Notes: generated by a model from the sequence alone, not told the origin. A stretch of DNA of 64,000 bases from Silicimonas sp. (GCA_022824525.1 JAJDZT010000044.1:1-64000), one strand, 5' to 3'; counted from the stretch's first letter, positions 8,749 through 17,939 are shown. Made by a program: numbers and translations.

Positions 8749-9867
8749 ATGAAATTCACACGACGTACAGCCTTGAAAATGACCGCGGTCGGTGTTGCCG
8801 CGCCTGCAATCCTGAAAGCCAGCGACGCGCTTGCTTCTTCGGGTGCCGTCAAGGTTTTTGCCTGGCAGGACTACGTCCAGCCGAATATTGCCGAAGCCTT
8901 TGAAACCGAGACCGGCATCAAGCTGGAACTGACAACTTATGGTTCTAATGACGAAGCCGAAAGCACCGTCCGGGCCGCCGGTGGCAAGGGCTTTGACGTT
9001 GTGTTTCCCTCGATCACCAATTCGGCCAACTATGTCGATGAAAACGGCGACAGCTTCTTCGCACCGATCCCTGAGCAGGTGAACGCGGGCAATGTCATCC
9101 CGTCCTTCATCCGCGATAGCGCGCAGCTTGGCGGCATGTTCAAGGGCGAGCAGATCCTTCTGCCCTTCGACTGGGGCACCGAAGGCGTGACCTTCAACCA
9201 GGCCGAGATGCCGATCGACGGGCAAGTCTCCTATGGCGACCTTTGGGCCGATGCCGCCAAGGGCAAGGCGGCATTCCGTCAGAAGTCGGTCATCATGGGC
9301 ACGGGTCTTTATCTTGATGCCATCGGCGAGGTTCCCTCGAACCGGATGCTCGACGTGTACAAATCCGAAGACGATGCGCGCCGTGTCTGGGGCGAGGTGA
9401 CAAAGTGGATCCTTGAGCGCAAGGACAACTTCGGCGCGTTCTGGAACAACGCCACCGAAGCAACGGCGGCCTTCAAGGATGCCGGCTCGATCATCGGTCA
9501 GACCTGGGACACCACCGGCCTGCTTCTGAACCGCGAAAACCCCGATTTCCTCTACCGCGCACCGAAAGAGGGCATCATCACCTGGCTTGATAGTTTTGGC
9601 ATTCTGAAAGCGTCCGAAAACGTCGATCAGGCCGTTGCTTTCATGAACTTCATGCTGAAACCGGAAACAGGCGGCATGTTTGCGAACAACACAGGATACA
9701 ATTCGGCTGTCTCAGGGGCTGCAGATTTTGCTTCGGCAGAGTTTAAGGCGCAGTTTAACGACGTCTACACACCTGATGTTCTGGGCAACATGTGGTGGTG
9801 GCAGGCGGACACACCGTTTTTCGCGCCGGTTCGGAACGAATTCGTCGAGATCATCACGAACGCGTAA
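8749..9867 (+). CDS. ABC transporter substrate-binding protein, polyamine type (PotD/PotF-like)
   Basis: Periplasmic solute-binding protein that delivers substrate to the permeases encoded downstream. The 372-residue product opens with a Tat-like signal (FTRRTALKM, then a hydrophobic region to about residue 26, cleavage near DALASS). It has the bacterial solute-binding fold of the spermidine/putrescine family (VKVFAWQDYVQPNIAEAFE, then LPFDWGTEGVTFN). A GGGGGG ribosome site precedes the ATG. Genes for the ATPase and two permeases follow, with a hairpin in the gap that probably makes this protein more abundant than the membrane parts. The substrate could be a polyamine, an opine-like compound or an amino acid derivative; the sequence does not decide. 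Confidence 0.85.
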   Translation: MKFTRRTALKMTAVGVAAPAILKASDALASSGAVKVFAWQDYVQPNIAEAFETETGIKLELTTYGSNDEAESTVRAAGGKGFDVVFPSITNSANYVDENGDSFFAPIPEQVNAGNVIPSFIRDSAQLGGMFKGEQILLPFDWGTEGVTFNQAEMPIDGQVSYGDLWADAAKGKAAFRQKSVIMGTGLYLDAIGEVPSNRMLDVYKSEDDARRVWGEVTKWILERKDNFGAFWNNATEATAAFKDAGSIIGQTWDTTGLLLNRENPDFLYRAPKEGIITWLDSFGILKASENVDQAVAFMNFMLKPETGGMFANNTGYNSAVSGAADFASAEFKAQFNDVYTPDVLGNMWWWQADTPFFAPVRNEFVEIITNA

Positions 9868-9889
9868 CGCTTCGGTCAGAAACAAACGA

Positions 9890-9912
9890 GGGCGACCCAC
9901 TGCGGGTCGCCC
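9890..9912 (+). terminator. Intra-operon stem-loop after the binding-protein gene
   Basis: A perfect 9-base stem GGGCGACCC/GGGTCGCCC with a 5-base loop, followed by CCTTG. It sits between the binding-protein gene and the ATPase gene, the usual place for a partial terminator or stability hairpin in ABC importer operons. Confidence 0.65.
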
Positions 9913-9935
9913 CCTTGTCCATTCTGGGAAACAAC

Positions 9936-11042
9936 ATGCGCGGACAGGCCATCACGCTTGACGGTGTCGAAGTCACCTATCCGAACGGCTTTACGGCTGT
10001 CCACCAGACCGACCTGAAAGTTGAGGCGGGCGAATTCTTTTCGATCTTGGGGCCGTCCGGTTGCGGGAAGACCACGATCCTGCGCGCCGTGTCAGGTTTT
10101 GTGGAACCCTCACGCGGGCGGATCCTGATCGGCGACGAAGATCAGGCCCACAAGGGCCCGAATATCCGTCCGACGGCACTGATCTTTCAGAACCTCGCGC
10201 TGTTCCCCTTGATGAGCGTTTGGGAAAACGTCGCCTTCGGCTTGGAAGCACGCGGTGTTTCGAAACGCAAGCGGAAGGCGCGGGCCGAAGAGTTGCTGGA
10301 CCTTGTGGCACTTGGCGATCAAGCAGACAAGAAACCGACCGAATTGTCGGGTGGCCAGCGTCAGAGGGTGGCCATTGCGCGTGCGCTGGCCGTCGATCCG
10401 GCGGTTTTGTTGCTGGACGAGCCCCTGTCGGCGCTGGACCTGAAGCTGCGCCAGCATATGCGTGCGGAACTTCGCAGCATCCAGCGCAAGACCGGGGTCA
10501 CTTTCATCTATATCACCCACGATCAGGGCGAGGCATTGACGATGTCGGATCGTATCGCCGTGATGAATGAAGGACGGATCGAACAGGTTGGTACAGGCGA
10601 TGAGGTTTACTCGGCGCCCAAAACGGCCTTTGCGGCCTCTTTTGTCGGGGAAGCGAACGCCTTTGCAGGTCGCGTGACCGCAGTTGAGAACGATATGGCC
10701 TGTATCGAGACTCCGGAAGGCAAGTTTCTTGGCCGCAATTCTGCGAGCATGAAGGTTGGCGATGCGGCCGTCCTTTTCGTGCGACCCGAAGCTGTGGGTT
10801 TCGGAACAGCTTTCGGAAACCGACTATCGGCAAGGCTTGTGCGGCGGGACCTTGAGGGCTCGTTTGTCAATCTACTGATGCGCTCTGATGCTGGAGCGGA
10901 AGTGGCGGTGCAGATGCCGAATGTCGGGACCACCCCCGGGGTCGAAGACGATGCCAGACCAATCGGGTTCGCCTGCGGAAGCGCGATTATTTTGCCCGAG
11001 GGTCCGCTGGCCCGAACTGGCCGCGAGGTGGCTGCGGAATGA
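9936..11042 (+). CDS. ABC transporter ATP-binding protein, PotA type
   Basis: ATPase that powers the importer. The 368-residue protein has Walker A GPSGCGKTT at 39-47, the Q loop near 85, signature LSGGQ at 137-141, Walker B VLLLDEP at 157-163 and the switch histidine H195. A TOBE-like C-terminal domain (VLFVRPEAV near 285) is typical of PotA/MalK-class ATPases. The start at 9936 is chosen from the domain boundary and a weak GGGA site. The stop overlaps the next start as ATGA. Confidence 0.9.
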   Translation: MRGQAITLDGVEVTYPNGFTAVHQTDLKVEAGEFFSILGPSGCGKTTILRAVSGFVEPSRGRILIGDEDQAHKGPNIRPTALIFQNLALFPLMSVWENVAFGLEARGVSKRKRKARAEELLDLVALGDQADKKPTELSGGQRQRVAIARALAVDPAVLLLDEPLSALDLKLRQHMRAELRSIQRKTGVTFIYITHDQGEALTMSDRIAVMNEGRIEQVGTGDEVYSAPKTAFAASFVGEANAFAGRVTAVENDMACIETPEGKFLGRNSASMKVGDAAVLFVRPEAVGFGTAFGNRLSARLVRRDLEGSFVNLLMRSDAGAEVAVQMPNVGTTPGVEDDARPIGFACGSAIILPEGPLARTGREVAAE

Positions 11043-12439
11043 AGGGGCTTTTGCGCGGCTACGGGGCGGGATTGGTCTCGGTTTTTTTCGGGTCTGTACT
11101 TCTTTGGGGCTTGGTTCTGATTATTCTGCCGCAACTTGCCATGCTGGAGCGGGCGCTGACCAAGCCGAAACGGCAACTTGACAGTTCGATTGCCGCGCAG
11201 TTGGAACGCGACGCCGCGAACTGTGTCACGATCCTTGCACAATACACGACATCCAGGGACGACGCGCCCGATAACGGCGGCATGGCCGTGCCGTCGGCAT
11301 CGAATATGGCGGTCCCGTCCGCCTCTGGCATGGCTGTGCCGTCGGCGTCGAACATGGGTGTGCCGAACGCCGCGGAAACGCGGCCTTTCATCCTGCAATG
11401 CGACCGGACAACCACGGCCAAACGCATGGTGCGTGCGGCAGGCCAGGAAGTCTGGCTAAACGAGCTTTACAACCTTCCCCTGCTTGCGGTCGAACAATCG
11501 GACCCGGTCGAAGCCCAGATCGACACCGCACGCAAGATCGAGGCGCAGGCCCGCACGCTTTACGGATCGCTTTTGGAAGCCGAGGCCAACGCGCCGCGAT
11601 ATGGCGCTGGAAACTTCGCCGCGCTGACACAGCCCATTCTGATCCCCTTGACAGATGCGGCAAAGGCCGAAGAAGCCGCGAAACTGTCGAACATGCTTAT
11701 GGGAGTGGTCGGACTTCGGTTTGAACAGGAGGGCGAGGTCTACGTCAGGATCGGCCTTCTGACCTTGACGCGCACGCTGCTTTTTGGGGTGGCCGCGACC
11801 GCGCTGGCCCTCTTGGTCTGCTATCCGATTGCGTTCAAGGTGGCCCTTGCCACACCGCCGGAACGTGCTGTCTGGTTGTTCCTGGGGCTTATCATTCCTT
11901 ACGCCATTGTCGAGTTGATGCGCATCTATGCCTGGACATCCATCATCGACAATCGGGTGCTTTTGAACGAGGCGCTTCTTTGGCTTGGGGCAATTTCCGA
12001 GCCGATCCAGTTCAAGCGGTCAGCGCTGACGGTCTTTGTCGTGATCGTCTATACCTATGTCCTGTTCATGGTCTTTCCGATCTACAACACGATGTCGACG
12101 CTGGATCGCAATCAGATCGAAGCGGCCCGCGATCTGGGGGCGTCGACCTGGCGTTTGCATTGGCGGGTCATCATCCCGCATGCCAAACCGGGGATCGCCG
12201 TGGGGTGCATTGCAACCTTCATGCTGGCCGCAGGCGCGTTCTCCGTTCCCCGGATCATCAGCCGGGGCTTGCAGGCGGAGTGGTTCAGCCAGACGATCTA
12301 TAACAAGTTCTTCGAGTCCGAGAACTCGAACATCGGCGCGGCCTATTCGTTTGCCTACACGCTGGTGTGTTTCCTCATCGTGGCCGCTTTCATGTGGATT
12401 GTGCGAACCCGGCTGAAAGACTTTGCGAGGGTGCAATGA
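11039..12439 (+). CDS. ABC transporter permease, PotB type, with an enlarged repeat-bearing periplasmic loop
   Basis: First membrane subunit of the polyamine-type importer. The 466-residue product is much longer than a typical PotB of about 300 residues. After the first helix (residues 10-35) comes a periplasmic region of about 190 residues before the core helices. Part of that region is a tandem 8-residue repeat (residues 82-113, MAVPSASN-like). The binding-protein-dependent permease core with the EAA loop (EAARDLGASTWRLHWRVIIPHAKPG near 360) is intact. Start and stop codons overlap their neighbours as ATGA, so ATPase and permeases are translationally coupled. Confidence 0.88.
   Translation: MKGLLRGYGAGLVSVFFGSVLLWGLVLIILPQLAMLERALTKPKRQLDSSIAAQLERDAANCVTILAQYTTSRDDAPDNGGMAVPSASNMAVPSASGMAVPSASNMGVPNAAETRPFILQCDRTTTAKRMVRAAGQEVWLNELYNLPLLAVEQSDPVEAQIDTARKIEAQARTLYGSLLEAEANAPRYGAGNFAALTQPILIPLTDAAKAEEAAKLSNMLMGVVGLRFEQEGEVYVRIGLLTLTRTLLFGVAATALALLVCYPIAFKVALATPPERAVWLFLGLIIPYAIVELMRIYAWTSIIDNRVLLNEALLWLGAISEPIQFKRSALTVFVVIVYTYVLFMVFPIYNTMSTLDRNQIEAARDLGASTWRLHWRVIIPHAKPGIAVGCIATFMLAAGAFSVPRIISRGLQAEWFSQTIYNKFFESENSNIGAAYSFAYTLVCFLIVAAFMWIVRTRLKDFARVQ
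11282..11377 (+). repeat. 24-bp tandem repeat, four units, inside the PotB-type permease gene
   Basis: Four consecutive 24-base units start at 11282, 11306, 11330 and 11354. They encode MAVPSASN, MAVPSASG, MAVPSASN and the diverged MGVPNAAE. Units 1 and 3 are nearly identical at the DNA level. The frame is kept, so copy number can vary without breaking the gene. The repeat lies in the predicted periplasmic loop. Confidence 0.9.
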
Positions 12440-13263
12440 CCTCGTCGCGTATCCTGTCGGTATACACCTGGGCCTTTCTGGCTTTCATGTTCGCGCCGTT
12501 GATCCTGATGATGCTGTCCAGTGTCAACAATGCCTCGCCGCCGTCTGTGACGAATTGGGGCGGACTGACCTCGAAGTGGTACGCCTTTTTCTGGATGCCC
12601 GAGGACGACTTGCGCGCCGATCCGACTCTGCGGCTTCTGGATCGTGATCGCTTTGTATCATGCTTCGGGAATTCCCTTACGATTTCGGTGGTCGTTGTCC
12701 CCTTGTCGCTGCTTCTTGGCCTTGCAGGTGCCGTTCTTCTGACCCGCTGGCGAAGCCGGGCGAACGGGTTGCTTTGGTGGGTGCTATTGTCACCCATGCT
12801 GGCACCGGGCGTGATACTGGGCCTGTCCGCGCTGGTGTTCTGGGGGCGGCTTGGCGTCAATGCAGGTCTTTTCACGATCATGATGGCGCAAGTGACCTTC
12901 ATAGCCGGTTATCCGCTTTTGATCCTCATGGCCCGCCTGCAACGACAACCCGTCGAACTGGAGGAAGCGGCACTTGATCTTGGCGCATCGCCGTTCCGGG
13001 TTTTTCGGCGCATCACGCTGCCCTTTCTATTGCCCGCATTGGGCTCGGCGGCGGTTATTGCGCTGTTGGCGTCGATGGAGAACTATAACACCACCATGTT
13101 TGCCAAGGGAGGTGCCTGCACCTTCGCGACCGAGATCGGGGCCATGGGCCGCAATCCGAATGGTCATCCGCCTGTGATCAACGCGGTTGGTACCGTCATC
13201 ATCGTTTTGACCGTCGTTGCCGCTGTGGCGCATTCTGTATTCAGCCGTCGCGAAGCGGGGTAA
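12436..13263 (+). CDS. ABC transporter permease, PotC type
   Basis: Second membrane subunit of the importer, 275 residues. It has about six hydrophobic helices and the EAA loop (ELEEAALDLGASPFRVFRRITLP near 175). Between helices 1 and 2 it carries a polar insert (about residues 35-75). The ATG overlaps the upstream permease stop (ATGA). The set binding protein-ATPase-permease-permease is complete. Confidence 0.9.
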   Translation: MTSSRILSVYTWAFLAFMFAPLILMMLSSVNNASPPSVTNWGGLTSKWYAFFWMPEDDLRADPTLRLLDRDRFVSCFGNSLTISVVVVPLSLLLGLAGAVLLTRWRSRANGLLWWVLLSPMLAPGVILGLSALVFWGRLGVNAGLFTIMMAQVTFIAGYPLLILMARLQRQPVELEEAALDLGASPFRVFRRITLPFLLPALGSAAVIALLASMENYNTTMFAKGGACTFATEIGAMGRNPNGHPPVINAVGTVIIVLTVVAAVAHSVFSRREAG

Positions 13264-13272
13264 CCTTCCTTC

Positions 13273-13959
13273 ATGAAGATCACTGCGCGTTGTCATCCCG
13301 CCCTGAGGGCGCTGCTGCCCGAACCGGTGCCTGCCTCAAGAGTATTGCCTGAATGGTTGAAGACGATGCCTGAAGGCCGCGTGTCCGAAGCATTGGGCGG
13401 GGCCGAAATCCGAACGATCAAGCATTGCCCTCCTGTGATTGACGCGCTTCGGCATGGCATCATAGTGCGGAATGCGGTCGATATTCACCTGAAGGATGGC
13501 GCCGTTCACTGGGACTGGGATCCGCCCGCGATGCCCGACAGTCTGATCAGCCGCAGCCCGGTTGGCGTTCATGTTCCGGAACAGGTCGCAGGGTCGCCCT
13601 TTGAAGCGGATCATCTGATCCTGAAATTCACGAACTACTGGACGTTTGAAACCGACCCAGACTGGTCCTTGCTGGTTCTGCATCCGGTCGGGTTCGGTGA
13701 TCTGCCATTCCACACGCTGTCCGGCGTTGTCGATACCGACAGATTTGCTGCCGGGTTCATCCATTTCCCGGCGCGAGTCTCGCCTGAATTCGAGGGGAGC
13801 ATCGTTCGAGGGACACCAATCGCACAGCTTGTTCCTGTGCGTAAGGACATTGAATTGCATCTCCAAGCGATGTCTTCCGACCAGATTTCAGCCAGTCGGC
13901 AGGTGCAAGAAGACCTTGCAGCCACACCGGGCACATACCGGAAACATTTCCGTCGCTAG
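13273..13959 (+). CDS. Conserved protein of the DUF6065-like family
   Basis: A 228-residue soluble protein of unknown function. It matches my memory of the DUF6065-type family, whose members share PVPASRVLPEWLKTMP near the start, a T-I-K-x-C-P-P-x-x-D-A-x-x-x-G block (IKHCPPVIDALRHGI), the motif FTNYWTFETDPDWSLL and a GVVDTDRF-x-x-x-FIHFPA block. Relatives occur in bacteria and in large marine phages. It starts 9 bases after the permease stop and so is probably co-transcribed with the importer. No signal peptide or membrane segment is visible. Family assignment is from recall of motifs, not a search. Confidence 0.6.
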   Translation: MKITARCHPALRALLPEPVPASRVLPEWLKTMPEGRVSEALGGAEIRTIKHCPPVIDALRHGIIVRNAVDIHLKDGAVHWDWDPPAMPDSLISRSPVGVHVPEQVAGSPFEADHLILKFTNYWTFETDPDWSLLVLHPVGFGDLPFHTLSGVVDTDRFAAGFIHFPARVSPEFEGSIVRGTPIAQLVPVRKDIELHLQAMSSDQISASRQVQEDLAATPGTYRKHFRR

Positions 13960-14013
13960 GCCTTGCCCAAATTTAGACAATTTGTAACGGTTTCATGACA
14001 GGTACGGTTTGTC

Positions 14014-14301
14014 ATGCGACTACTCGCCCTCATATCCCTTTTGGTATTTCCCGGTGTTGCGGGAGCCGAAGGTCTGGACGAACGCCGCGCGAAATGTCTG
14101 GGCTGGATGATGTCCGGTTATCCATCGGGTCTGGAAGAAACATCCTGCACAGCGCAATTCTCGCTGCCGTCTCCGTTTTTGTTCAAATGCGTCCGCGCCC
14201 GGCGCGTCGGTTTTGATACCGCATTGCAACGCAAGGCATGCAGCGATTATCTGGCCAGGGCCTCTGAGGATGCGGCGGAAAGCTATATCCGAACCCATTA
14301 G
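14014..14301 (+). CDS. Small secreted protein, unknown function
   Basis: A 95-residue product with a clear signal peptide (MRLLALISLLVFPGVAGA, cleavage after residue 18). The mature part has four cysteines that could form two disulfide bonds. I do not recognise the family. It stands alone between the ABC operon and a convergent TPR gene, whose stop lies only 9 bases away. Confidence 0.6.
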   Translation: MRLLALISLLVFPGVAGAEGLDERRAKCLGWMMSGYPSGLEETSCTAQFSLPSPFLFKCVRARRVGFDTALQRKACSDYLARASEDAAESYIRTH

Positions 14302-14310
14302 GGACGCGAC

Positions 14311-14856
14311 TTAAAGCCTGAGCGGCAGCGATCCCTTTGCCACGCGCGTCATTGTCCGCAGCACGTCCGGCCGGATCGACACATCAGCAAGAAGCGCGTC
14401 GCGCTCTTCGCGGGTCAGATTGCCGGTTTCTGCTGCGATGCGAAACCGCGCCATGCGCGCTTCGGTGTCCTGGCCCTCTGCAAAGGCTTTTTCGGCTGTG
14501 GTCCAGTCACAGAAGCGAAGTGCGACGCGACCGAGAGTCCGGCGAGCGTCTCGATCGTCTGGGGCCAGTTCCACTGCCTTGGTGAAAGCATTCCGGGCAA
14601 GCTTAAGGTCGCCATTGTCGATTGCGACGCGCCCAAGCTCGAACCAGGCATTGGCATAGTCCGGGGCCTTGGAAACCGCGCGTTTCAACCAAACCTCGCG
14701 TTGCGCGTGTTTCCCGGCGGCCTCAAGCACCTTGTCGAGGTTGTAGAATACCTCTGCCGAGACTGATTTGGATTTCGCAGCGCGTCTCAACAAGGCTTCC
14801 GCACGCGGCCAGTTTTTGGCCCGCAACAAATCGGGAAGATCACTCAAGTCTGTCAT
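14311..14856 (-). CDS. TPR-repeat protein
   Basis: A 181-residue protein made mostly of tetratricopeptide repeats. One clear unit is YANAWFELGRVAIDNGDLKLARNAFTKAVELAPDD at about 67-101, preceded and followed by weaker units. TPRs form helical scaffolds for protein binding. No signal peptide or catalytic domain is present, so the partner and process are unknown. It is divergent from the PHP gene. Confidence 0.75.
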   Translation of the reverse strand: MTDLSDLPDLLRAKNWPRAEALLRRAAKSKSVSAEVFYNLDKVLEAAGKHAQREVWLKRAVSKAPDYANAWFELGRVAIDNGDLKLARNAFTKAVELAPDDRDARRTLGRVALRFCDWTTAEKAFAEGQDTEARMARFRIAAETGNLTREERDALLADVSIRPDVLRTMTRVAKGSLPLRL

Positions 14857-14926
14857 CGGTGCCAGCCTTCATACGCAGGTTACATATCCGGTGCACCACG
14901 CGAGGGACAAGAACAAGGGCCTCACG

Positions 14927-15841
14927 ATGGATTTCTTCTCGCTTCCCGGTAAGTTCTATCGGGGCAATCTACATACACATTCCAATCGTTCGGACGGTGT
15001 TCTGGACCCTGACGAAGTCTGTCGCCGATACCGGGCGGAAGGGTACGACTTTATTGCGCTGACCGATCACTTCATCGGGCTATACGACTATCCAATCGTA
15101 GACACGACCGCGCATCGGGATGACCGATTTACCACAATATTGGGTGCCGAGATCCACTCCGGCGCGATGGAGAATGGCGAGCTTTGGCATATCCTCGCCG
15201 TTGGTTTGCCGTCTGACTTTGCGCCACCCAATGCGCCTGATTTCGCCCCTCGCGCAGAGCAGGAAAGCGGCGCGGAACTGGCTCGGCGCGCTCGCGACGC
15301 CGGGGCCTTCGTGGCCATCGCCCACCCAGAATGGTCGGGGCTGACCGTCGAGGACGCCCGTTCCATCGACGCGGCCCATGCGGTTGAGGTTTACAACCAT
15401 GGCTGCGCCATTGGCGCAGACCGCCCACATGGGTTCGATGTGCTGGACAAACTCCTGACCGAAGGGCGGAAGCTGACGCTTTGCGCGACGGACGATGCCC
15501 ACTTTTCGGAACCAGACCACTTCGGCGGATGGGTCATGGTAAAGGCTCAGAAAAACGATCCAGGACAATTGCTGGACGCTTTGAAAGCGGGGCATTTCTA
15601 TGCCACCACGGGGCCAGAATTTCGGGGCATTTCCGTGAATGGAACCGAAATCACGGTCGAGACCAGCGCGGTCAAGTCAGTCATCGTTCAGGGGCAAGGT
15701 TCTGCCGCTGTTGCCAGACACGGCGATTCTATGACAAAGACGACGGTTTCGGCTGAAAGATGCGCGGCATCCTCGTGGTTTCGTGTCTCGATCATTGATG
15801 CGGCCGGCCGACGTGCTTGGCTCAACCCGATGTATTGGTAA
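14927..15841 (+). CDS. PHP-domain metal-dependent phosphoesterase
   Basis: A 304-residue cytoplasmic protein with the polymerase and histidinol phosphatase fold. N-terminal motif GNLHTHSNRSDG (near 14-25) and ALTDHF near 44 supply metal-binding histidines and aspartates. Further ligands are in GAEIHSG, AIAHPEW and CATDDAHF. Relatives are phosphatases or nucleases of the YciV/TrpH type; the substrate is not clear from sequence. The ATG at 14927 follows an AAGGG site. The frame is open further upstream to 14768, but that region overlaps the divergent TPR gene. Confidence 0.8.
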   Translation: MDFFSLPGKFYRGNLHTHSNRSDGVLDPDEVCRRYRAEGYDFIALTDHFIGLYDYPIVDTTAHRDDRFTTILGAEIHSGAMENGELWHILAVGLPSDFAPPNAPDFAPRAEQESGAELARRARDAGAFVAIAHPEWSGLTVEDARSIDAAHAVEVYNHGCAIGADRPHGFDVLDKLLTEGRKLTLCATDDAHFSEPDHFGGWVMVKAQKNDPGQLLDALKAGHFYATTGPEFRGISVNGTEITVETSAVKSVIVQGQGSAAVARHGDSMTKTTVSAERCAASSWFRVSIIDAAGRRAWLNPMYW

Positions 15842-16706
15842 GACCGTTTGGCAAAGCGGAAAAACGCATCGGCCTAAGCCGGGTTCGAGATCGTTCTTTC
15901 CCAATGCTCGCCCATGGCGACGATACATGACGTGCTATTCGTGCATTTCTGCACGTTGAGCCATTCACCATTTCGCGTGGTCATCCAGACTTCCAGCATT
16001 GAATCGGGGGCACGCAATTCCTCGCCTCGGCGTTCTGCCCCCGACTCGTCTCTGAACACATTGCGACATCGGCGAGAAACGGCGTCGGTTTTGTCGAGTT
16101 TCCCACGACAAGGTAGAAAACATCAAAAAAAATCGGTTTGCATTGGAGAAAGAGGAGCTAGATGCCACGCGGCCCACAGCATCTGGCAGCAAAACGCCCA
16201 AACGGTGCGTTACTTTTGCCGTACGGCAGCACTTTGTTTTTCCCCTCGTCCGCCACTATGTCCCGGCCTTCCATATCTTGGCGACGGCAGGTATTAACGG
16301 CTGGTTTCGCCGCGGCGCAGCAGCGCCTGAAATCGAGCGCTTGCAGCAACTTCGCGCAGCGCGCGCACAGTGCAATTATGATACTTCCGCTGTGGGCTCA
16401 AACCGGACATTCACCGTTCCTCAACCTTCGTTTACATGACCTGCTTCCCGTCCGCTCCCGGATGGGAAACCCGATCCCCGCACCGACGTAATACCGACGT
16501 GACACCGACGTGATGCCGATGGGTCGTTCTTGCCGGTTTCACCTTGTTTTCCTGCATTAGCCTGTTCTTTTGCCCCCCTCCGTCCAGTGGAGGCGTCCGA
16601 TGCGTTAAGGTCTCAACCCCGACATCCACGCACTGGCGCCCAAATCGCCTTGCGTCACGCGTCGCTGCACGGCATCACCAGAGGAAAGGCAGAAGAAGGC
16701 GAAACG
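15842..16706. other. Long intergenic region between the PHP gene and fabI
   Basis: These 865 bases contain no gene I can support with confidence. A minus-strand frame at 15874-16059 gives a short product ending VAMGEHWERTISNPA that looks protein-like but has only a GTG start and no ribosome site. A plus-strand ATG at 16162 has a strong GAGGAG site but its 109-residue product does not look like a folded protein. The right half carries the bipartite element at 16481-16562. Confidence 0.45.
16481..16562 (+). repeat. Bipartite dispersed element, copy 1 (upstream of fabI)
   Basis: Left part: three direct units CACCGACGTAAT, ACCGACGTGA and CACCGACGTGATG, 11-12 bases apart. Right part: CGGTTTC followed by CCTTGTTTTCCTGCATTA and GCC. 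The same arrangement occurs on the minus strand at 49821-49903 with nearly equal length (82 and 83 bases). This copy ends 144 bases before the fabI ATG and has the same orientation as fabI. It may be a promoter or regulator-binding element. Confidence 0.7.
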
Positions 16707-17492
16707 ATGGGACAAATGACCGGCAAACGTGGCCTTGTGATGGGTGTCGCCAATGATCGCTCCATTGCCTGGGGGATCGCAAAAGCACTGGCTGATGCAG
16801 GTGCGGAACTGGCGTTTTCCTACCAGGGCGAAGCCTTCGGCAAACGCGTTGAGCCACTTGCGGAAAGCGTGGGCTCCGACCTGATGGTCGATGTTGATGT
16901 GACCGACCCGGCCTCGATGGACGCCTGTTTCGAGAAGATCGGCTCCGCATGGGGCAAGCTCGATTTCCTGGTTCACGCGATTGCGTTCTCCGACAAAACC
17001 GAATTGACGGGCCGCTTCGTCAATACGAGCCGGGATAACTTCCTGAATTCACTGAACATATCATGCTACAGCTTCATCGAATGCGCACGGCGCGCAGAGC
17101 CGCTGATGGCAGACGGAGGCACGCTTCTGACCCTGACCTACATGGGATCGAACCGGGTGCAACCGAACTACAATGTCATGGGGGTCGCAAAGGCCGCACT
17201 GGAGTCCTCCGTGCGTTACCTTTCCAATGACCTCGGACCACAGGGGATCCGCGTCAATGCGATCAGCCCCGGACCAATGAAGACACTTGCGGGTGCGGCC
17301 ATCGGTGGCGCACGAAAAACCTTCAAGACGACCGAGATGAACGCACCTTTGCGGTCAAACGCAACGTTGGAGGCCGTGGGCGGTACCGCGGTTTACCTCT
17401 GCTCGGATGCCGGCGCATATACCACGGGCGAAATCATCCGAGTTGACGGCGGGTATCATGTTCTTGGCATGATGCAACAAGAGAACCTATGA
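16707..17492 (+). CDS. fabI: Enoyl-[acyl-carrier-protein] reductase (NADH)
   Basis: Last step of each round of fatty acid elongation: NADH-dependent reduction of trans-2-enoyl-ACP. The 261-residue product has the FabI-type cofactor site GVANDRSIAWGIA at 13-25 in place of the usual SDR glycine motif. It has the Y-x6-K catalytic pair in NYNVMGVAKAALE near 153-160, and a C-terminal DGGYHVLGM. It matches the usual length. A weak purine-rich site precedes the ATG. The stop overlaps the next gene (ATGA). Confidence 0.95.
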   Translation: MGQMTGKRGLVMGVANDRSIAWGIAKALADAGAELAFSYQGEAFGKRVEPLAESVGSDLMVDVDVTDPASMDACFEKIGSAWGKLDFLVHAIAFSDKTELTGRFVNTSRDNFLNSLNISCYSFIECARRAEPLMADGGTLLTLTYMGSNRVQPNYNVMGVAKAALESSVRYLSNDLGPQGIRVNAISPGPMKTLAGAAIGGARKTFKTTEMNAPLRSNATLEAVGGTAVYLCSDAGAYTTGEIIRVDGGYHVLGMMQQENL

Positions 17493-17872
17493 CGCCTACC
17501 AACCTCGCAGCGATTGCCTACGCCGTTCTGGCCCTTGCCCCCATTTCCGTTCAGTTGGCATTGGTTGCGGGCGCACCATTGGGACACCTGACACTCGGCG
17601 GCAAGTTTCCGGGGCGCTTGCCGCCGATGATGCGACCGGTCGCACTGCTGCAAGCAGCACTTCTTATGGCGATGGCCTTTGTGGTGCTCTCCGCAGGTGG
17701 TGTCGTAAACTCTGCTCCCGCGGCTCTCCTGCTCTGGCCGGTGGTTGGTTTGAATGTTCTGTCCCTGATCGCAAACACTGCCACGCCTTCACTGCCGGAG
17801 CGGCGTTTGTGGGCCCCAATCCTTCTTTTGATGCTGTTTGCCGCTGTCTTCGTGGCATTTGGGCGAAGTTGA
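17489..17872 (+). CDS. Small integral membrane protein, unknown function
   Basis: A 127-residue protein with about four hydrophobic helices and few charged residues. The ATG overlaps the fabI stop, so it is translationally coupled to fabI and might act in lipid or envelope processes. I do not recognise the family. Confidence 0.7.
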   Translation: MTPTNLAAIAYAVLALAPISVQLALVAGAPLGHLTLGGKFPGRLPPMMRPVALLQAALLMAMAFVVLSAGGVVNSAPAALLLWPVVGLNVLSLIANTATPSLPERRLWAPILLLMLFAAVFVAFGRS

Positions 17873-17939
17873 TCGGTATCAAGGACGGCTTTTGCTTTAA
17901 CTGCTAACCCCTTTCCGGAATTGAGAAAGGGACACGCCC

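Noticed and set aside
16162-16491. Plus-strand 109-codon frame with a strong GAGGAG ribosome-like site
   Set aside because: The product has no recognisable fold or motif and unusual composition, and it runs into the bipartite element. A single good ribosome-like site is not enough.
16481-16520. Phased CCGACGT units as a CRISPR array
   Set aside because: Units are only 11-12 bases apart with no spacers of 30 or more bases, and no cas genes exist in the window.
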